A stretch of 64,000 bases of DNA from a bacterium. Lineage in GTDB: Bacteria; UBA8248. Position 1 is the stretch's first letter. Each line of letters opens with the position of its first letter. A model generated the notes under the pieces. It was not told where the DNA came from and ran no database searches. It saw nothing but the letters and a program-made list of their open reading frames with translations. Location of the stretch: assembly GCA_022828125.1 (NCBI GenBank), contig JAJEJD010000020.1, positions 645,389 through 709,388 on the forward strand. Reading direction: 5' to 3'. Of this stretch, positions 24,636 to 34,069 are shown one piece after another. Made by a program: the position numbers and the translations under genes.

Positions 24636-25724
24636 ATGACCATATTGAGCCGCTACATCCTCATGCAGTTTTTGAGAATGGCGTTTCTTTGTCAGGCGGG
24701 AGCCATCACCCTCTTCCTTACGGCGGAGTTTATCGAGCGCATCGATGATTTTATCGAAGAGAACGCGACCCTGGCCGATGCAACCCTGTATTTTCTGTAC
24801 AAGATACCCCATCTCGTTTTCCTCTCCGTTCCGCTCACCGTTCTGATGGCGAGTACGTTCACGCTTATTCTTTTCTCCAAAGAAAACGAGGTTCTCGCCA
24901 TGCGCACAGGGGGCTTAAGTCTCTACCGCATCATCGCGCCCATTCTCATCGCCAGTCTGGGAATCAGCCTCCTCACCTTCCTGGCGAATGAATACATCGT
25001 TCCATTCGCCAACAAACGCGGAGAATACATTCGGCGGGTCAATATCCAAAAAACCGGCTTGCGCACGCATGCCCAGAGAAACAAAATCTGGTATCGCTCG
25101 GGAAACAACACCATCTGGCAAATCACGCACTATGATCCATCTTCGGAAAAAATGAGAGGCGTTACCCTGTACCGGATGGACCGGCAAAACCGCCTGACAC
25201 AACGCATCGATGCAGATGAGGTGGTTTGGCTTCCCGGAGAAAAACATTGGGAATTCCACAAAGGCGTGATCCACGACTTTGCGGGCAGGGGGAAAATCCA
25301 ACAACAAACTTTCAAGAAAAAAATTTTGGGGCTTACGGAAAAACCGGAAGATTTCCAACAAGCCGGCAGAAACCCGGAGACGATGAATTACCAGGAACTC
25401 GGCCGCTACATCGAAGACTTGCGCAAAAGCGGCGCGAACCCCACCCGCTACGTCGTAGACATGTGGGCCAAAATTTCTGCGCCGTTCATCAGCTTCGTAT
25501 TGGCGATTGTGGGTGTGCCTTTCTCCATTCGAAGCAGCAGAAGCGGAGGAGTCGCCCTGGGGGTCGCCATCGCCATCGGAATCGGCGCCATCTACCTCGT
25601 TCTTTTCCATGCAAGTCTATCGTTCGGACATGCCGGACGCCTCCCGCCCGCCCTGGCAGCCTGGGGGCCAAATGCGATTTTCCTTGCGGGAGGGGCTTAT
25701 TTTCTCGCCTCCGTCAGGGGATAA
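24636..25724 (+). CDS. lptG: LPS export system permease LptG
   Basis: A 362-residue YjgP/YjgQ-family permease with the same 3+3 span layout as LptF. It begins MTILSRYILMQFLRMAFLCQAG, includes the VFLSVPLTVLMASTFTLILFSKENEVLAMRTGG coupling region contacting LptB, and ends with KISAPFISFVLAIVGVPFSIRSSRSGG plus two more spans. The periplasmic domain lies between residues ~130 and 260. It forms a two-gene operon with lptF and stops 14 nt before the convergent lpxK gene. Confidence 0.88.
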   Translation: MTILSRYILMQFLRMAFLCQAGAITLFLTAEFIERIDDFIEENATLADATLYFLYKIPHLVFLSVPLTVLMASTFTLILFSKENEVLAMRTGGLSLYRIIAPILIASLGISLLTFLANEYIVPFANKRGEYIRRVNIQKTGLRTHAQRNKIWYRSGNNTIWQITHYDPSSEKMRGVTLYRMDRQNRLTQRIDADEVVWLPGEKHWEFHKGVIHDFAGRGKIQQQTFKKKILGLTEKPEDFQQAGRNPETMNYQELGRYIEDLRKSGANPTRYVVDMWAKISAPFISFVLAIVGVPFSIRSSRSGGVALGVAIAIGIGAIYLVLFHASLSFGHAGRLPPALAAWGPNAIFLAGGAYFLASVRG

Positions 25725-25738
25725 CGCGCCCACTCCAC

Positions 25739-26824
25739 TCAGGACGAAAACAGCTCTTTCTCGATCAAGGCGGATAAATTCATCTCTTCATCGATCTTCA
25801 TCACCACGCGAAGGACACGATGCGGCGCATTACTCAACAGAGGAGACAGCTTCACCGCATCCTTCTCCGTGGTGAGAATGAAATCAGCCCCGGTCTTCTG
25901 CATGGACGAAACGAGCCGCACGCCGTCCGCCAAAGCATAATGGGCATGATCGGGATATTCGTGATGCGCCATGACTTCCACATCCAGCGATTCAAGCATT
26001 TTTTCGAAACCATACGGATTTCCCAGGCCGCTGACGGCAACGACCCTGGCGCCCCTCAATTCATCCGGTGAGCCCGTGTTCTCGCCTCGGGAATCCAGGA
26101 GCGCATCGGGCTCAAGGTGGCCCGTGAACACCGGAATATCCGGTACAAGAGACTGAATTTCCTCTCTCGGACGGCCGGCGCATTCGCCCGTCAGCAAAAC
26201 GGCGTCCGCGCGCCTTAGGGCCGAAACCGGCTCCCGGAGAACACCTGCGGGAACCACCTTGCCGTTTCCAAAAGGCGAATCTCCGCGCAATACCACCACG
26301 TCCATATCCCGGTGAAGCGCGAGGTGTTGAAACCCATCGTCGAGCACGACAACGTCCGCTCCGAATTCCTCGACCGCCTTCTTCGCCACAAAAGACCGCT
26401 CCGCACCCGTCAACACGAGGAGGCCGGGATAGCGGCGGGCAAGCATCGCCGCCTCATCCGCGGCCGGCGGGGCGGCCATCAGGCTTCCCTTCCCGTCGCC
26501 CACAACCATCACATCCTTGGGTCTTCCGCCATAACCCCTGCTCACCACGGCGGGCTTCCGACCGTTCAAGATTAGTTTTTCCACCAGCCAGGCGACCGTG
26601 GGCGTTTTCCCCGTCCCCCCCAGGGCGAGGTTTCCAATCGAAATAACAGGTGCGGGAATTTTCGAGACATTGGCTTTTTCGGCTTCATAACGCCTGCGTC
26701 GATTCGCCATCGCAGCGCCATAGAGACTTCCCAGGGGGACGAGGCTCTTCGCCAACATGCGGGACCAGGCCGGGGACGAGGGGTTGCCCTCCCAGGCCTG
26801 CAGGACTGCGCGCCGAAAACTCAC
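25739..26824 (-). CDS. lpxK: Tetraacyldisaccharide 4'-kinase
   Basis: A 361-residue inner-membrane-associated P-loop kinase phosphorylating the 4' position of the lipid A disaccharide. The nucleotide loop is in ISIGNLALGGTGKTPTVAWL (residues ~61-81), followed by AVVSRGYGG and the catalytic-lid motif VVLDDGFQHLALHRD. The C-terminus has TTEKDAVKL. Its start overlaps the waaA stop by 4 nt (ATGA), placing it last in the lipid A run, and it ends against lptG. Confidence 0.9.
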   Translation of the reverse strand: MSFRRAVLQAWEGNPSSPAWSRMLAKSLVPLGSLYGAAMANRRRRYEAEKANVSKIPAPVISIGNLALGGTGKTPTVAWLVEKLILNGRKPAVVSRGYGGRPKDVMVVGDGKGSLMAAPPAADEAAMLARRYPGLLVLTGAERSFVAKKAVEEFGADVVVLDDGFQHLALHRDMDVVVLRGDSPFGNGKVVPAGVLREPVSALRRADAVLLTGECAGRPREEIQSLVPDIPVFTGHLEPDALLDSRGENTGSPDELRGARVVAVSGLGNPYGFEKMLESLDVEVMAHHEYPDHAHYALADGVRLVSSMQKTGADFILTTEKDAVKLSPLLSNAPHRVLRVVMKIDEEMNLSALIEKELFSS

Positions 26825-28092
26825 GCGGCGCCCTCATTCGATTCCGCCAGGACTTGAGCGATATATTCCGCGGTTCGCTCGGAAGCGCCCTGGTTATTCT
26901 GCACTACCCGACGGGCCGCTTCACCTGCGCGCTTTCGGGTTACCGGATCGTCCAGCCATTTCATGACGGCCGTCTCCAGATTCTCCCGCCCACTCAGTTG
27001 AATCGCGCCGCCTTGCTTCACCATCTCGCGCGTGACCTCGGCGAAATTTTCCATGTGGGGGCCGCACAGGCATGGCACCGCCCAGCGCGCCGCTTCTATC
27101 GGGTTCTGGCCGCCATGGGGAATAAAACTTCCACCGATGATCGCCATCGTTGCGCACCCGTATGCATCCGCCAGTTCTCCCATCACATCCAGGATGACTG
27201 CCTGATGCTCACCGCCCGTATCTTTTATCCGGCTCCACCGTACGGGAGAAATGCCTGCGTCTCGGAGGTCCGCTTCCACCTGGGCTACCCTTTCCAGGTG
27301 ACGAGGCGCGAGAAGCAGGCCCACTCCCGGTATATTCCGGTGAACGGATGACAGTACCTCTCCAATCAGCTTCTCTTCTCCCAGGTGCGTGCTGCCGGCC
27401 ACGATGACGTGTCGGCACGCGCCCAAGCCATACACTCCATGCGGGGGCTCCCGAGGCGGCGCAGGCGCGTCGAATTTGACATTCCCGGAGACTCGCACGG
27501 AAGTTGCGCCCAAATCCGAGAACCGCTCGGCGTCCCCTTCTCCGCGCGCCAGTACGTCTTTGAACCTCTTGAGGAGCGTAGAAAAGAAACACTGAAACCG
27601 CTTGTATTTCTGATACGACCGCTCGGAAAGCCTCCCGTTGACGATGGATACGGGGATATTCCGCCTTGCCGCCTCCGCTACGAGATTCGGCCATATCTCC
27701 GTCTCTATGAGCGCGATCATGGACGGCCGGATGCGCCTCAATGCGGAGCGAACAATTATAGGAAAATCCAGGGGCAAGTAGATGAGTTGCTCGACTCCCG
27801 ATATTTTTCCGGCCTCGTTTCTTCCCGTTCGCGTCACCGTGGAAAGAACGATTTTGAGTTCCGGCTTCTTTTTCAAAAGCACGGGTATCAGAATAGCAGC
27901 CACGCCCACTTCCCCCACGGAAACGGCGTGCAGCCAAAGACGCCTCCCCTCCGCATCGGGCAACTCGGGCGGAAACCCGAACCTCTCACGAACGGCTCGC
28001 AAGTCGAACCCCCGAAGCCACAGGCGAATCAGAAAATAAACGAGCAATACGGGCGAGATGAGAAGAATGACGAGGTTGTAAAGAAACAGCAT
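26821..28092 (-). CDS. waaA: 3-deoxy-D-manno-octulosonic acid (Kdo) transferase
   Basis: A 423-residue GT-B glycosyltransferase with one N-terminal membrane anchor (LFLYNLVILLISPVLLVYFLI). Characteristic motifs are LWLHAVSVGEVGVAAILIP (catalytic Glu of KdtA), PLDFPIIVRSALRRIRPSMIALIETEIWPNL and GGSFIPHGGQNPIEAARW in the CMP-Kdo-binding half. It adds one or two Kdo residues to lipid IVA. The gene lies 7 nt after the acyltransferase gene and overlaps lpxK by 4 nt. Confidence 0.9.
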   Translation of the reverse strand: MLFLYNLVILLISPVLLVYFLIRLWLRGFDLRAVRERFGFPPELPDAEGRRLWLHAVSVGEVGVAAILIPVLLKKKPELKIVLSTVTRTGRNEAGKISGVEQLIYLPLDFPIIVRSALRRIRPSMIALIETEIWPNLVAEAARRNIPVSIVNGRLSERSYQKYKRFQCFFSTLLKRFKDVLARGEGDAERFSDLGATSVRVSGNVKFDAPAPPREPPHGVYGLGACRHVIVAGSTHLGEEKLIGEVLSSVHRNIPGVGLLLAPRHLERVAQVEADLRDAGISPVRWSRIKDTGGEHQAVILDVMGELADAYGCATMAIIGGSFIPHGGQNPIEAARWAVPCLCGPHMENFAEVTREMVKQGGAIQLSGRENLETAVMKWLDDPVTRKRAGEAARRVVQNNQGASERTAEYIAQVLAESNEGAA

Positions 28093-28099
28093 AATCGGT

Positions 28100-28831
28100 T
28101 CACTTCCCCGCCGCGTTCTTCAGGTGGTGCTGCACCTCTTCATTCGCATGAATGAGCCGCCTTTCGACTTCTGTGCGCTTCGCCTCCAACACCCCCTTGT
28201 CCCGGGTTCGCGGCACTTCCAGAGGTTCCCCGCAACAAAAAGCGATTCTCCCGAAGGGCAGGGGCAAAATCGTCTTGTCCCAAGTGGGGATGGTGAAAAA
28301 GCGCGATGCCGCGAAAGCGACCGGGCAAATTGGATATCCTGTGAGGCTCGCCAGAGTGATGACGCCCATTTTTACCTTCTGAGGCGGGCCCTTTGGACCA
28401 TCCGGCGTGATGACGAGTTGATGCTTCCCTTGCTTCGCCACCCTGACCATCTGCCGAACCGCAGCAACTCCGCCTTTATCCCTCCCGTCCAACACAGAGG
28501 AAGAGCCTCTCACGCAATGGGTATCGAGCCGGGCCATCACCTGAGCGAGTATTTCTCCGTCCTGGCTTCTACTCGCCATACATGTGCGGTGAGAATGATA
28601 TGTATTAAAGAAGCAGGGCAGCCCCAAATGACGATGCCAGAGCGCCCAGATAAATTTTTCATCACGCTTGCGGCTCATCTTTTCATTCGATTCCGTTTTC
28701 GGCACGATTATCGACGAAGTGGCATAGACCGCTTTCAGGTAGCCCGCGATGATCAGGCCTCCCAGCCACGCCGAAAGCGGCGCATCGGGATTCCGGCCCC
28801 ATTCATCATAGGCGATGGAATCTTCATTCAT
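28100..28831 (-). CDS. DUF374 lysophospholipid acyltransferase-like protein
   Basis: A 243-residue protein of the DUF374/LPLAT superfamily. It has a hydrophobic N-terminal segment (LSAWLGGLIIAGYLKAVYATS). The motif ALWHRHLGLPCFF corresponds to the family's (W)HxR/Q pocket, and ITPDGPKGPPQKVKMGVI to its conserved DGPxGP block. DUF374 genes recur beside lpx and waa genes in many Gram-negative lineages and probably act as late lipid A acyltransferases in place of LpxL/LpxM; this is inference from position and fold. ATG 28831 is preferred (the frame is open to 28891) because it comes one base after the lpxB stop. Confidence 0.75.
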   Translation of the reverse strand: MNEDSIAYDEWGRNPDAPLSAWLGGLIIAGYLKAVYATSSIIVPKTESNEKMSRKRDEKFIWALWHRHLGLPCFFNTYHSHRTCMASRSQDGEILAQVMARLDTHCVRGSSSVLDGRDKGGVAAVRQMVRVAKQGKHQLVITPDGPKGPPQKVKMGVITLASLTGYPICPVAFAASRFFTIPTWDKTILPLPFGRIAFCCGEPLEVPRTRDKGVLEAKRTEVERRLIHANEEVQHHLKNAAGK

Positions 28832-28832
28832 G

Positions 28833-30011
28833 CTACGCGTCCTGCGCTTCAACACCGAGTTCCGCCGCGATGTGCGCCGCGGCGCATTCATAGGGGTCTA
28901 CCCCTTCCAGGGCGTTTTGAATCCTCTCGAACGCCCGGACTTGCCCGGCTCTCACGTCATTATTTAGAAGCACTTCCCTCAAGGCATCTGCAATGGGTTG
29001 CGCGCGCACCTGCTTTTGAAACAACTCGGGAACCGCCTCATGGCCGGACAACAAATTCACAAGGCTGATGAAATCCACCTGAAGCAAAAAATACCTGACC
29101 AGCGTATACGAAAAGATATCCCCGGCATACAGAACGACCATCGGCACACCCAGCAGAGCCGTCTCGAGAGATGCCGTGCCGCTCGCCACGACCACGGCGT
29201 CGGCCGCGCGAATCACTTGTTTCGCATCACCTCTCACGACCCTTATCTCGATGCCGGACGACTTCAAGCGGCTCGCAACGTAGCCCTCCGGCAACGAAAT
29301 CGCCTCTGAAATCAAAAAGCGCACCCCCGGCGTCTGCGCATGGATAATCTTCAGCGCATCCATCATGGCATCCACGTGAGAATCGATTTCCTTGAGGCGA
29401 CTGCCCGGAAGAAGCGAGATCACCTTGTCGCTCATCGATAAGCCCAGTGAGCACCGGGCGCTTTCCCTGGAAGGCGCATCTCGAAGTTCATGGGCGACGG
29501 GATTGCCGATGAACACGGCATTTCCGCCCAATTCGTTAAAAATCCGAGGCTCGAACGGAAATATGTTCAGGGCCAGTTCGAAAACATCCGCAATGATGCG
29601 GGCGCGGCCTTTCCACCAGGCCCACACCTGGGGGGTGATGAAATATATGCACTTGGGCGGTTGCGGCAGTTTGCGCACCGCGCGCGCGCACGAAAGGTTA
29701 AAGCCCGGATAATCCACAAAAATCACCGCCTTCGGCTTGTGATCCGCGATCCTCCTCAACAAATCTTTTTTGATCTTTCTCAGCTTGGGATAAATGCGGG
29801 GGATGCCTGCGAAACCAACGATGGATATGTCGCCGATGTCGTGAATCAAATCGACTCCCGCCTCGGCCATCAATTGCCCACCCATCCCGGATAACTGGAG
29901 GTCGGGTATCCTGGCGGCTAGCGCTTTCACCAGATTCGCAGCGTGAACGTCTCCGGACGGTTCTCCGGCGAGCACCACGACGTCGTTCGCCGAGCGCTCA
30001 TTCGATCTCAT
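28833..30011 (-). CDS. lpxB: Lipid-A-disaccharide synthase
   Basis: A 392-residue GT-B family 19 enzyme joining lipid X and UDP-2,3-diacylglucosamine to make the beta-1,6 disaccharide. The N-terminus has VVVLAGEPSGDVHAANLVKAL and the central region FVDYPGFNLSCAR and FITPQVWAWWKGR. The C-terminal donor site shows SLLPGSRLKEIDSH and VVASGTASLETALLGVPMVVLYAG. It overlaps the lpxI end by 14 nt. The catalytic order of the operon, LpxA-LpxD-LpxI-LpxB-WaaA-LpxK, is largely kept. Confidence 0.9.
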   Translation of the reverse strand: MRSNERSANDVVVLAGEPSGDVHAANLVKALAARIPDLQLSGMGGQLMAEAGVDLIHDIGDISIVGFAGIPRIYPKLRKIKKDLLRRIADHKPKAVIFVDYPGFNLSCARAVRKLPQPPKCIYFITPQVWAWWKGRARIIADVFELALNIFPFEPRIFNELGGNAVFIGNPVAHELRDAPSRESARCSLGLSMSDKVISLLPGSRLKEIDSHVDAMMDALKIIHAQTPGVRFLISEAISLPEGYVASRLKSSGIEIRVVRGDAKQVIRAADAVVVASGTASLETALLGVPMVVLYAGDIFSYTLVRYFLLQVDFISLVNLLSGHEAVPELFQKQVRAQPIADALREVLLNNDVRAGQVRAFERIQNALEGVDPYECAAAHIAAELGVEAQDA

Positions 30012-30828
30012 TTTCCGACCAGCCGACTACGCAGATTCCGGTCGCGTCGGCTTCCCGAATCAAGCGCTCGCGATCGATGAGAAAAGTTCGCTCAGCCTCC
30101 AGGATCAACCCCGAAGCGCCGCCTTCGCGCATCACCTGCAAGGTCTCGGGTCCCACCGTAGGCACATCGTAGCGCATGTCCTGCTCGGGACGGGCCACCT
30201 TGCAGACAACAGCCCCTTTCCCGGCGAGAGCACATCCCCTGCGAATCGCCTCGTTCGTACCCTCGATACCCTCCACCGCGACTACCGTCCCCTTTTGAAC
30301 CACCACGGTCTGGCCGATGTCCAAGGCCGCGACGCTCCGGGCCATCCGGAACGCATATTCCGCGTCTTTTCGTTGGTTTTGGCGTAACTTTTTTTTCGTG
30401 ATGCTCCCGCGCGGGGCAATGAGATGCTCGAGAAATTCTGTTTGTGGCATCACCTTCATCCCGTTCTCTTCCACAAACTCGATTACGGCATCCATGACCG
30501 TTGTATCGGCCGTATTCCTGGCATTCTTCATGAAGCGCAGAACCGTCAAATCGAAGCGCAAAGATTGGAACAAGACACTTTTCTCCACCTTTCCCACGAG
30601 CCCTATTTCCGCAACATCCTCATCGCTGAAGAACCGGATGATTTTATTCGGCTGGGTGGGAGGGATGTGGGTGATGGAATCCGCCTCTCCTGACAGCGTT
30701 TCCTCGATTTCAGCGGACAAAGCCACCACGGACACGCGCTTGCCCCGTTTTTTCGCACTGGATACAAACTCGGACGGCAACCTGCCCGAACCTGCAACGA
30801 GGCCTATTCTTTCCAGGGAATCCGGCAT
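29998..30828 (-). CDS. lpxI: UDP-2,3-diacylglucosamine hydrolase, LpxI type
   Basis: A 276-residue protein of the DUF1009/LpxI family, hydrolysing UDP-2,3-diacylglucosamine to lipid X and UMP. Signature segments are RIGLVAGSGRLPSEFVSSAKKRG at the start, EIGLVGKVEKSVLFQSLRFD, and AALDIGQTVVVQKGTVVAVEGIEGTNE in the catalytic C-terminal domain. An open frame reaches 31206, but it runs antisense-like through the upstream oxidoreductase gene; ATG 30828 gives the normal family length and an 8-nt gap from that gene. LpxI and LpxH are unrelated functional replacements. Confidence 0.88.
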   Translation of the reverse strand: MPDSLERIGLVAGSGRLPSEFVSSAKKRGKRVSVVALSAEIEETLSGEADSITHIPPTQPNKIIRFFSDEDVAEIGLVGKVEKSVLFQSLRFDLTVLRFMKNARNTADTTVMDAVIEFVEENGMKVMPQTEFLEHLIAPRGSITKKKLRQNQRKDAEYAFRMARSVAALDIGQTVVVQKGTVVAVEGIEGTNEAIRRGCALAGKGAVVCKVARPEQDMRYDVPTVGPETLQVMREGGASGLILEAERTFLIDRERLIREADATGICVVGWSENEIE

Positions 30829-30836
30829 GGTGAATT

Positions 30837-31808
30837 CTAGTGAGTTGAGGGCATGGTATTTTTCAGCATCTCTACGACGCGCAGGGCAATCTCCAAAGAC
30901 CGCAATTCTTTCTCCGGATCGGAAACAACATCCCGGAGTTGTGCCGATTGCAGGAAATGCCGCAACTCCAACTGGAGCGGATTGCCTTTGTGGACGAAAA
31001 CCCTCTCCACCTGGAATTGCTCGCGGTATTTGAGCTCCTCCCGGGTCAACTGGTGCTCGCTTACGGCCTGTCGATGAATTCTCAGTTCCTGGTCCGCGTA
31101 ATCGAGGGTAATGAACGCGTCGGGTTGCGATACGGAAAGCGTCCTGATCTTGTTCTGCGTCACACGGCTTGCGGTCAGACTCGCCACGCACCCACCCTCG
31201 AAGCAAATCTGCACATTCGCCACGTCGTCCCGATCGGACAGAACACTCGATCCGGTAGCCGAGAGCAAATCAATTTCCTCATCCACGAGCCGCAAAACGA
31301 TGTCCAGATCATGAATCATCAAGTCTAGCACGACGCCGTCTTCTCTCACTCTCGGCGAGAAGGGCCCCAGTCTGCGGCATTCAACCAGGGTGGGCGCATC
31401 AACGATGTTGCCCAACTCCTGAACAGCCCCGTTGAACCGCTCCACGTGGCCGATGTGAAGAACCAGATTGTTTTCAGTGGCCAGGTCGAACAATTTCCTG
31501 GCATCTTCCATCGTAGTACAAATGGGCTTTTCCACCAGAACATGGATGCCATTCTCCAGGAAGATCCGTGACACCGCAAAATGCTGCAAGGTGGGTACGG
31601 CGATGGTAACCGCATCTACAAGACCGATCAGATCGGCGGGATCGGAGAACGCCTCCGCACCATATCTGTCGGCCAGTTCTTGAGCACGACTGGGAACCAG
31701 GTCACAAACAGCCGCCAAATTTACGTCCGAAAGCTCGGAGAGCGCAGCCACATGATAACTGCCCATATGGCCGACGCCGACAACGCCAACTCGCAGAGAA
31801 TCCAGCAT
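30837..31808 (-). CDS. Gfo/Idh/MocA oxidoreductase, candidate UDP-GlcNAc 3-dehydrogenase (GnnA-like)
   Basis: A 323-residue NAD(P)-dependent oxidoreductase. The Rossmann motif is VGVVGVGHMGSYHVAAL (residues ~7-22). The signature VLVEKPICTT carries the conserved EKP, and LMIHDLDIVL the active-site HDxD. It is nested between lpxA and lpxI. In Acidithiobacillus and Leptospira the gene in this place, gnnA, oxidises UDP-GlcNAc at C3 so that GnnB can aminate it, giving lipid A with amide-linked primary chains. No gnnB aminotransferase is in the window, so assignment to GnnA is inference from context. Confidence 0.75.
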   Translation of the reverse strand: MLDSLRVGVVGVGHMGSYHVAALSELSDVNLAAVCDLVPSRAQELADRYGAEAFSDPADLIGLVDAVTIAVPTLQHFAVSRIFLENGIHVLVEKPICTTMEDARKLFDLATENNLVLHIGHVERFNGAVQELGNIVDAPTLVECRRLGPFSPRVREDGVVLDLMIHDLDIVLRLVDEEIDLLSATGSSVLSDRDDVANVQICFEGGCVASLTASRVTQNKIRTLSVSQPDAFITLDYADQELRIHRQAVSEHQLTREELKYREQFQVERVFVHKGNPLQLELRHFLQSAQLRDVVSDPEKELRSLEIALRVVEMLKNTMPSTH

Positions 31809-31837
31809 GGGCTCTTAACCTCGCAAAAAACTTACAC

Positions 31838-32620
31838 TTACACGCGGCCTTGGTAGATGCCGTTCTTCGAATTCCGCACGAATTCTACCACGGATTGAAT
31901 TTCCGCTCCTAACGGCGCCTGCGCTTCTATTTCCTCTATTTTCTGCGCCATCGTGCCCGGCCCGTTGAAAAGGATTCCATATGCACGCTTTATTGCCGCT
32001 CTCACTTCGGCCGAAACGCCCCTTCTGCGCAAACCGACCACATTCAGTCCGACCACGCGAAAAGGAGCACCCGCCATCTTGACGAAGGGAGGCACATCCT
32101 TCCTCACCGCAATAGGACCCACCAGTATCACGCCTTCCCCGATTCGCATGCGCTGATGAACGCCGATGAAGTTGGAGATGAAGCTGTTGTCCCCCACTTC
32201 CGCATGCCCTCCCAGTGAGCAATGGTTCACCAGGATCACCTCATCACCTACACGGCAGTCATGGCCCACATGCGCCCCAACCATGATGTAGCATTTCCGG
32301 CCGATTACCGTATTTTGACCCTGGTGCATCGAACGATGGATGGTCGCCGTTTCGCGGATAATTGTTTCCGCTCCGATTTCCACCCCGCCCGAATCCGACT
32401 GCAAACCAACGACCTGCGCTTCCAGACCGATGACGGCATTCGGAAAAATCCGGCACCCCTCCCCTACGACGGCAGGGCCCTGAATGGTTGCGTTCTGTCC
32501 GATTTCGCAACCGTCCCGGAGAATCACGTTTGGGCCCACAAAAGCCCCCGGGCCGATTTTCAAATCCCGCCCGAGTTGTGCTTCCGGGTCGATATGCGAG
32601 GTGGGAGCTATATCGTTCAA
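31838..32620 (-). CDS. lpxA: UDP-N-acetylglucosamine O-acyltransferase (LpxA)
   Basis: A 260-residue left-handed beta-helix acyltransferase starting lipid A synthesis by adding a 3-hydroxyacyl chain from ACP to UDP-GlcNAc (or its 3-amino analogue). Hexapeptide repeats run through residues ~10-190. The catalytic His region is VGAHVGHDCRVGDEVILVNHCSLGGHAEVGD, with FISNFIGVHQRMRIGEG after it. The C-terminal helical part is IKRAYGILFNGPGTMAQKIEEIE. It starts 3 nt after the fabZ stop and is followed by the GnnA-like gene. Confidence 0.92.
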   Translation of the reverse strand: MNDIAPTSHIDPEAQLGRDLKIGPGAFVGPNVILRDGCEIGQNATIQGPAVVGEGCRIFPNAVIGLEAQVVGLQSDSGGVEIGAETIIRETATIHRSMHQGQNTVIGRKCYIMVGAHVGHDCRVGDEVILVNHCSLGGHAEVGDNSFISNFIGVHQRMRIGEGVILVGPIAVRKDVPPFVKMAGAPFRVVGLNVVGLRRRGVSAEVRAAIKRAYGILFNGPGTMAQKIEEIEAQAPLGAEIQSVVEFVRNSKNGIYQGRV

Positions 32621-32623
32621 TGT

Positions 32624-33064
32624 TTACCGGGACCGGGGAACGGCGTAAGCGGAGAAAACACCTTCGGCGGCTATCTGACCCCCTGCAAATGCCCGCCCTT
32701 CGAACTTCCACAAAGTCCTTCTGTTTTTCAGGAGTTTCGCGTGCAACTCCAGCAAATCACCGGGAACGACGGGCCGTCTGAATTTCACCTGCTCGATGCC
32801 GGTGAAGAAAAACTCGGCATCGGGTTCGACCATTTCCAGCTCGAACAGGCAAATCAAACCGGTCTGCGCCAACGCTTCGATGATCAAAACCCCCGGCATG
32901 ATGGGATTACCGGGGAAATGACCCCTGAAGTAAGGTTCATCAATCGAAATCGTTTTCCGGGCTACGACAGATTTTTCTTCCGCATTCAGTGAGGTCACCT
33001 GATCGACGAAAAGAAACGGATCCCTGTGCGGGATTAATTCCTGTATCCGCCGGCTATCAATCAT
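32624..33064 (-). CDS. fabZ: (3R)-hydroxyacyl-ACP dehydratase
   Basis: A 146-residue hot-dog-fold dehydratase of type II fatty acid synthesis. The [14 protein letters not shown] opening and the active-site [21 protein letters not shown], with catalytic His and Glu, are intact. It draws on the same 3-hydroxyacyl-ACP pool as LpxA and LpxD, and sits between lpxD and lpxA as in many bacteria, which balances membrane phospholipid and LPS supply. The start overlaps the lpxD stop by 4 nt. Confidence 0.93.
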   Translation of the reverse strand: MIDSRRIQELIPHRDPFLFVDQVTSLNAEEKSVVARKTISIDEPYFRGHFPGNPIMPGVLIIEALAQTGLICLFELEMVEPDAEFFFTGIEQVKFRRPVVPGDLLELHAKLLKNRRTLWKFEGRAFAGGQIAAEGVFSAYAVPRSR

Positions 33065-34068
33065 GATTCCAGTTCGCCAATCTTTCTTTCGAGTCGATTC
33101 ACTCTATCCGACAGCCTCGGCAGATTCTTCAACACCGCAATTCGCCTCCGCGCATCGCGAACTTCCGCCGCCGGGTTGTGCATATACACTTTCCCGCCTT
33201 CCAGGCTTTGCAGCACGCCGGTATCGGCTCCGAATTTCGCCCCATCGCCAATTTCGACATGATCCACCACCCCGACACGGCCGCCCATCATGACGCCCCG
33301 GCCGATTCTCACACTGCCCGCTATGCCCACCTGGCTCGCCAATATGCAATCCTCCCCAATCACGACGTTGTGCGCGATTTGCACCAGGTTGTCGATTTTC
33401 GTGCCGCGTCCGATTCTCGTTTCCCGCAACGTAGCGCGATCTATCGTGGTGTTCGCCCCGATTTCCACGTCGTCTTCAATGACGACCCTCCCGGTCTGCG
33501 GGTACTTGAAAATACGGCCCTCCTCATCGGGAATGTACCCGAACCCGTCCGCCCCGACGACGACTCCCGCATGAAGAATGACTCTCGCTCCGATTTCCAC
33601 GTCGGCATACAAAACACAATTCGGGTGTATGAAACACCCCGAACCTATGTTCACGTTCTCGCCGACATGCACACCCGCCCCGATATAAGAACCATCGCCT
33701 ACAGCCGCGCCGCCGGCAAGAGATGCAAATGGCCCGACATATGCGCCGTCTCCGATGTGGGCCGTATCGGAGATACTGGCCTGGGCATCAATCCCCGGCT
33801 GGAACTTCCGGGGCGGCCGGAACAGTGAAACCGCGCGAGCGAAAGACAACCGGGGGTTTTTGGTTGAAATCGAGGGGCGACCAGTTTCCAGACCCTGAGG
33901 GACGATGAGGGCGCCTGCGTCGGAATGCGTACTCAGTTTTTTCGCCGACTCCACGTAGCTCAAATCGTTCGGCGAAGCTCTTTCATACTCGGCCACGTCG
34001 TGTATATCGACGTTCCCGTCACCGATCAATTCCCCGCCAAGCAGATTGGCGATGTCCGCGAGAAGCAT
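33061..34068 (-). CDS. lpxD: UDP-3-O-(3-hydroxyacyl)glucosamine N-acyltransferase
   Basis: A 335-residue trimeric beta-helix acyltransferase. The N-terminal uridine-binding domain includes [20 protein letters not shown]; the hexapeptide-repeat core spans residues ~95-300; the catalytic His region is [25 protein letters not shown]. The C-terminal helix ends in [25 protein letters not shown] charged sequence. It adds the second hydroxyacyl chain at C2. It follows the skp gene by a single base, the standard bamA-skp-lpxD-fabZ-lpxA order. Confidence 0.92.
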   Translation of the reverse strand: MLLADIANLLGGELIGDGNVDIHDVAEYERASPNDLSYVESAKKLSTHSDAGALIVPQGLETGRPSISTKNPRLSFARAVSLFRPPRKFQPGIDAQASISDTAHIGDGAYVGPFASLAGGAAVGDGSYIGAGVHVGENVNIGSGCFIHPNCVLYADVEIGARVILHAGVVVGADGFGYIPDEEGRIFKYPQTGRVVIEDDVEIGANTTIDRATLRETRIGRGTKIDNLVQIAHNVVIGEDCILASQVGIAGSVRIGRGVMMGGRVGVVDHVEIGDGAKFGADTGVLQSLEGGKVYMHNPAAEVRDARRRIAVLKNLPRLSDRVNRLERKIGELES

Positions 34069-34069
34069 T

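Noticed and set aside
30829..31206. N-terminal extension of LpxI by 126 codons
   Set aside because: It lies wholly within the oxidoreductase gene in another frame and has no family similarity; ATG 30828 gives the normal LpxI length.
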